From CAZEAC01 sp964510065 (GTDB lineage: Bacteria > Bdellovibrionota_C > UBA2361 > CAIXSY01): a stretch of DNA of 17,034 nucleotides. The stretch covers positions 1 through 17,034 of the forward strand of contig CAZEAC010000099.1 in the NCBI GenBank assembly GCA_964510065.1, given 5' to 3'. Position numbers and translations under genes: made by a program. The notes under the pieces were generated by a model. The model did no database searches. It was not told the DNA's origin and saw nothing but the letters and a program-made list of their open reading frames with translations. Of the stretch, positions 14,880 through 17,034 are shown piece after piece; position 1 is the first letter of the stretch, and every line of letters begins with the position of its first letter.

Positions 14880-15488
14880 CTACTGCGCTAGCGTGGCTGT
14901 TACAATCTTTGAAACGAGCTCGTCACTTGCCGCATACAGTGCCGATTGAAGCTGTTCGCTGAATCCAAAGCGTCGAAAGCGAGTAGTGCTGCCTTCAAGA
15001 TCCTGTTCTGTTGTCAAGGCGGTTGCTGCATCCCGTAAAATCAGATTTGCACTTAGTCGGGCCGCGATTATTCGCGTAAAAAGAAGGTCGAATGCATTAA
15101 GCGATAAGCCTTGAAGACAGACGCGGACCTGGGCTTTTTCAGGCGATTCCACAAAACGTACGCGGAAGCCGCGCACTGCGAACTCTTGGGAAAGCTGAGT
15201 GCCGAGCCAAGTTTGCGCAGGGTAATTTACGTAAACATTGCCGAATGGAATAGCCAGTAGCAGAAACTGATTACCGATACTTTGCGATGGTTCGAATTTT
15301 GAGTTGGCGCAGAGGTAAACCGTAATTACACGCCGCGCAAGGCTCGTGAGTCGAGCTGTTCCAGCGTAGTTTTCGCGAAGCTCAACCTGAGTGGAAACGC
15401 ATCCAACAAGAGCCAATGCTGCGTTCAGGCAGGTAACCAATTGTAAATAATGAATAATCGTGCGCACAATGTTGTTAGGTCTCAACAA
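14880..15488 (-). CDS. Predicted lipoprotein, YajG/LptE-like pattern
   Basis: About 202 residues. A signal peptide ends in lipobox LVGC (Cys30 when counted from TTG 15488). GTG 15467 would give a shorter and more typical signal peptide, but neither start has a good ribosome binding site, so the N-terminus is uncertain. The mature part has an alternating strand/helix pattern: VYLCANSKFEPSQ, LGTQLSQEFAVRGFRVRF, ARLSANLILRDA and ALYAASDELVSKIV. This recalls small outer-membrane lipoproteins of the YajG and ABC-auxiliary type; it is a fold-level impression only. It is divergent from the SH3 gene, whose start lies 68 bases away. Confidence 0.6.
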   Translation of the reverse strand: MLRPNNIVRTIIHYLQLVTCLNAALALVGCVSTQVELRENYAGTARLTSLARRVITVYLCANSKFEPSQSIGNQFLLLAIPFGNVYVNYPAQTWLGTQLSQEFAVRGFRVRFVESPEKAQVRVCLQGLSLNAFDLLFTRIIAARLSANLILRDAATALTTEQDLEGSTTRFRRFGFSEQLQSALYAASDELVSKIVTATLAQ

Positions 15489-15556
15489 CTTACAAATTTT
15501 GAATAACTCTGGGTAGTAGCCTGTCGATTGATTGTGTAGCCGGGGGCCAGGATTCC

Positions 15557-16888
15557 GTGGATAACAAAAAGGAGCATTCTTCTCTTAATTTAGGGTTGGC
15601 CGAGTTGCTCAAGGGCGCCGACGCCAGCACACTGGAGGCGGTCCCACCGGCACAATCTGAATTACCGCGGGAAGCTACCTCTGTCGCCGCCGTCCCTGAA
15701 GTAAGCGAGTATGAGCGCTTAGCTCAGGCAGGAAAGTGGGGCGAGCTTTCCGAGATTTGTGAGCGCGAAATTGAGCTCCACGGCGAAGGCGGTGAGGCAA
15801 GACTCTGGTGGATCTTGTCTCAAAACAGGATGAAAAGTGTTCCGGCGACAATCCTTGTTGCGCCTCTTGAGCAGGTCGCGCGGGGGCTCGATCCCAAATC
15901 GAAGCTTGTGGGACTTGCGTCGCGAACGTTAATTGAGGTTGCGCAAACGCTAAGCGCTGCTTCGCAAGAAGATAGTGCAATCGATCTGTTGGAGAGGGAA
16001 TATCGACTAAAAGGAGATGGTGTTGCTTATCTAAAAGAGCGCCTCGCGGTGGCGCGGGCGTTGTATGTGGCGAGACCGCAATTTGAAAAAGTACGCCCGG
16101 ATCTCCTAAGTGATTTTGAGCAGCTTTGCGCGCTTGAAAAGGAACTTGGCGTAGTAAACGGAGAGTCGCCGCAGGTTTCAAAAGCCGAGACAACGAGCCC
16201 GATAACGAATACGCCGAGTGCCGCGCAGGTGAGCTCGGAGAACCAAGGATCAAGGCGACCTTCTGGACAACGCCGTGCGCTTTATGCTGCTGGGTTTTTG
16301 GTCTTTTTAATAGGATCGTACTTTTTATATGAGAGCTACGGTGCCCAGGAGCTTCGCGCATCGGGGCCACTGGCCCTATCCGTTCAAGAAGCTGAGATCC
16401 GTACTCCCGCAGTAGAGAGAATTTTGTATTTTAATAGCCTCAATGCTGTTTTCTATGATCTTGAAAGCCGCAAGGGGCAGGCCGAACCGGACCCAAACAG
16501 TGGCGCGAGCTCGGTAAGCCAAGTCGTGGTACAGCCGACCACCAAGGAGAAAATTGATACGACTTCGCCTATCGAGCCGCCGGAGCCGCGCGAAGTTCGC
16601 CAGGATCCCGCACCGCAGCAATCTTACAATCCGCTCTTTGACAAAGTCCCCGCGGCTGGTGCTAATGCGGATTATCAGGAGTTTCAACGCGCGAAAAAAT
16701 TCGTGATCGTGGCTCACGAGACTAGTGTTATGGCGTACCCTTCATTACGAACCAAAGTTGTTGACACGCTTCGAAAGGGCGATCGGGTATCTGCCGAGTC
16801 GCGGGTAGGGGATTGGCTTAAGCTTCGTTCGAAAAGTGGAAGTGTCGGCTACATCCTGGCTCAGGATGCTACAGAAGGCAGTAGTTAG
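15557..16888 (+). CDS. Membrane-anchored protein with C-terminal SH3-like domain
   Basis: 443 residues: a helical N-terminal region (about 48-200, with a repeat-like YERLAQAGKWGELSEICERE unit that may be TPR-like), a Ser/Thr/Pro linker, one membrane segment (241-258, ALYAAGFLVFLIGSYFLY), a low-complexity Pro-rich stretch and a bacterial SH3 domain at about 381-437 (VIVAHETSVMAYPSLRTKVV, KGDRVSAES, GDWLKLRS, GYILAQ). Arginines before the segment place the N-terminus in the cytoplasm and the SH3 domain outside, where such domains bind cell-wall peptides. GTG 15557 has AGGA five bases upstream. No partner can be named; a link between cytoplasmic helical part and envelope is inferred. Confidence 0.75.
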   Translation: MDNKKEHSSLNLGLAELLKGADASTLEAVPPAQSELPREATSVAAVPEVSEYERLAQAGKWGELSEICEREIELHGEGGEARLWWILSQNRMKSVPATILVAPLEQVARGLDPKSKLVGLASRTLIEVAQTLSAASQEDSAIDLLEREYRLKGDGVAYLKERLAVARALYVARPQFEKVRPDLLSDFEQLCALEKELGVVNGESPQVSKAETTSPITNTPSAAQVSSENQGSRRPSGQRRALYAAGFLVFLIGSYFLYESYGAQELRASGPLALSVQEAEIRTPAVERILYFNSLNAVFYDLESRKGQAEPDPNSGASSVSQVVVQPTTKEKIDTTSPIEPPEPREVRQDPAPQQSYNPLFDKVPAAGANADYQEFQRAKKFVIVAHETSVMAYPSLRTKVVDTLRKGDRVSAESRVGDWLKLRSKSGSVGYILAQDATEGSS

Positions 16889-16952
16889 TCAGAGATGTAA
16901 GCGGAAAGAAGGGGAATTCCTAATCGATTTCAGTTGGTTATCTCGCTCCTTT

Positions 16953-16996
16953 GTAACTACTCATTAACCCCGGGCAATCCCCCCCCCCCCCCCCCC
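16953..16996. repeat. Flank of the hairpin repeat family, copy D, running into C18
   Basis: Bases 16953-16979 match 12553-12579 (left flank of copy B) at 22 of 27 positions, including GTAACTA and TCATTAA and a CCCG. In place of the hairpin arms the sequence runs into a tract of 18 Cs (16979-16996), followed by GGGG and then, at 17019-17030, twelve Ts near the window end. Either the repeat has been interrupted or replaced by homopolymer, or the assembly here is unreliable. The rest of 16889-17034 holds no gene or terminator that I can support. Confidence 0.55.
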
Positions 16997-17034
16997 GGGG
17001 AAGGCCATGATAATTGGGTTTTTTTTTTTTATAT

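Noticed and set aside
15557..16888. TssA/ImpA-like type VI secretion component
   Set aside because: The 'W.L.Q' look of the N-terminal helices is too weak, and no other secretion gene is present; the membrane segment plus SH3 order does not match.

Overview
The window looks like chromosomal DNA from a Gram-negative (diderm) bacterium of intermediate G+C content. It encodes lipopolysaccharide inner-core enzymes, three predicted lipoproteins and an exported solute-binding protein. I cannot fix the taxon from sequence alone. The mix of a YicC/Gmk pair inside an LPS operon, an eukaryotic-type Ser/Thr kinase and a GspC-like PDZ lipoprotein would fit a deltaproteobacterium-like or related lineage, but ArgH has the N-terminal style I associate with Bacteroidetes-type enzymes. 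Many CDSs start with GTG, and neighbouring genes overlap by 1 to 17 bases.

Layout. 1-300: no convincing gene, but a run of short hairpins ending in a perfect 15-bp inverted repeat. 301-1677: argH, apparently alone. 1815-3508 (minus strand): an orphan branched-chain-amino-acid-type binding protein and a small exported protein, followed by a weak possible YcaO-like gene remnant at 3581-3853. 3848-10644 (plus strand): one tight operon behind a good sigma70-type promoter (3777-3805). It holds a sugar-nucleotide epimerase, a WaaF-like heptosyltransferase, a Kdo-kinase-like protein, a second GT9 heptosyltransferase, the monofunctional heptose-7-phosphate kinase HldA, YicC, guanylate kinase and a PDZ lipoprotein. 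10645-13156: a Ser/Thr kinase with one C-terminal membrane segment, a convergent three-helix membrane protein and a 70-residue helical protein, with three members of a dispersed hairpin repeat family in the gaps. 13157-15488 (minus): two lipoproteins. 15557-16888 (plus): a membrane-anchored protein with a C-terminal SH3-like domain. The last 80 bases repeat the flank of the hairpin family and contain C18 and T12 runs.

How the parts work together. The operon supplies inner-core LPS: HldA makes the phosphorylated heptose precursor, the GT9 enzymes transfer heptose, the WaaP/KdkA-type kinase phosphorylates the core, and the epimerase probably supplies a further sugar. YicC and Gmk are housekeeping passengers translated from the same transcript. 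I found no CRISPR array, rRNA, tRNA, transposase or recognisable defence system. The clearest structure not explained by genes is the hairpin family at 10713-10795, 12545-12689, 13067-13133 and 16953-16996, and the hairpin cluster at 62-245.
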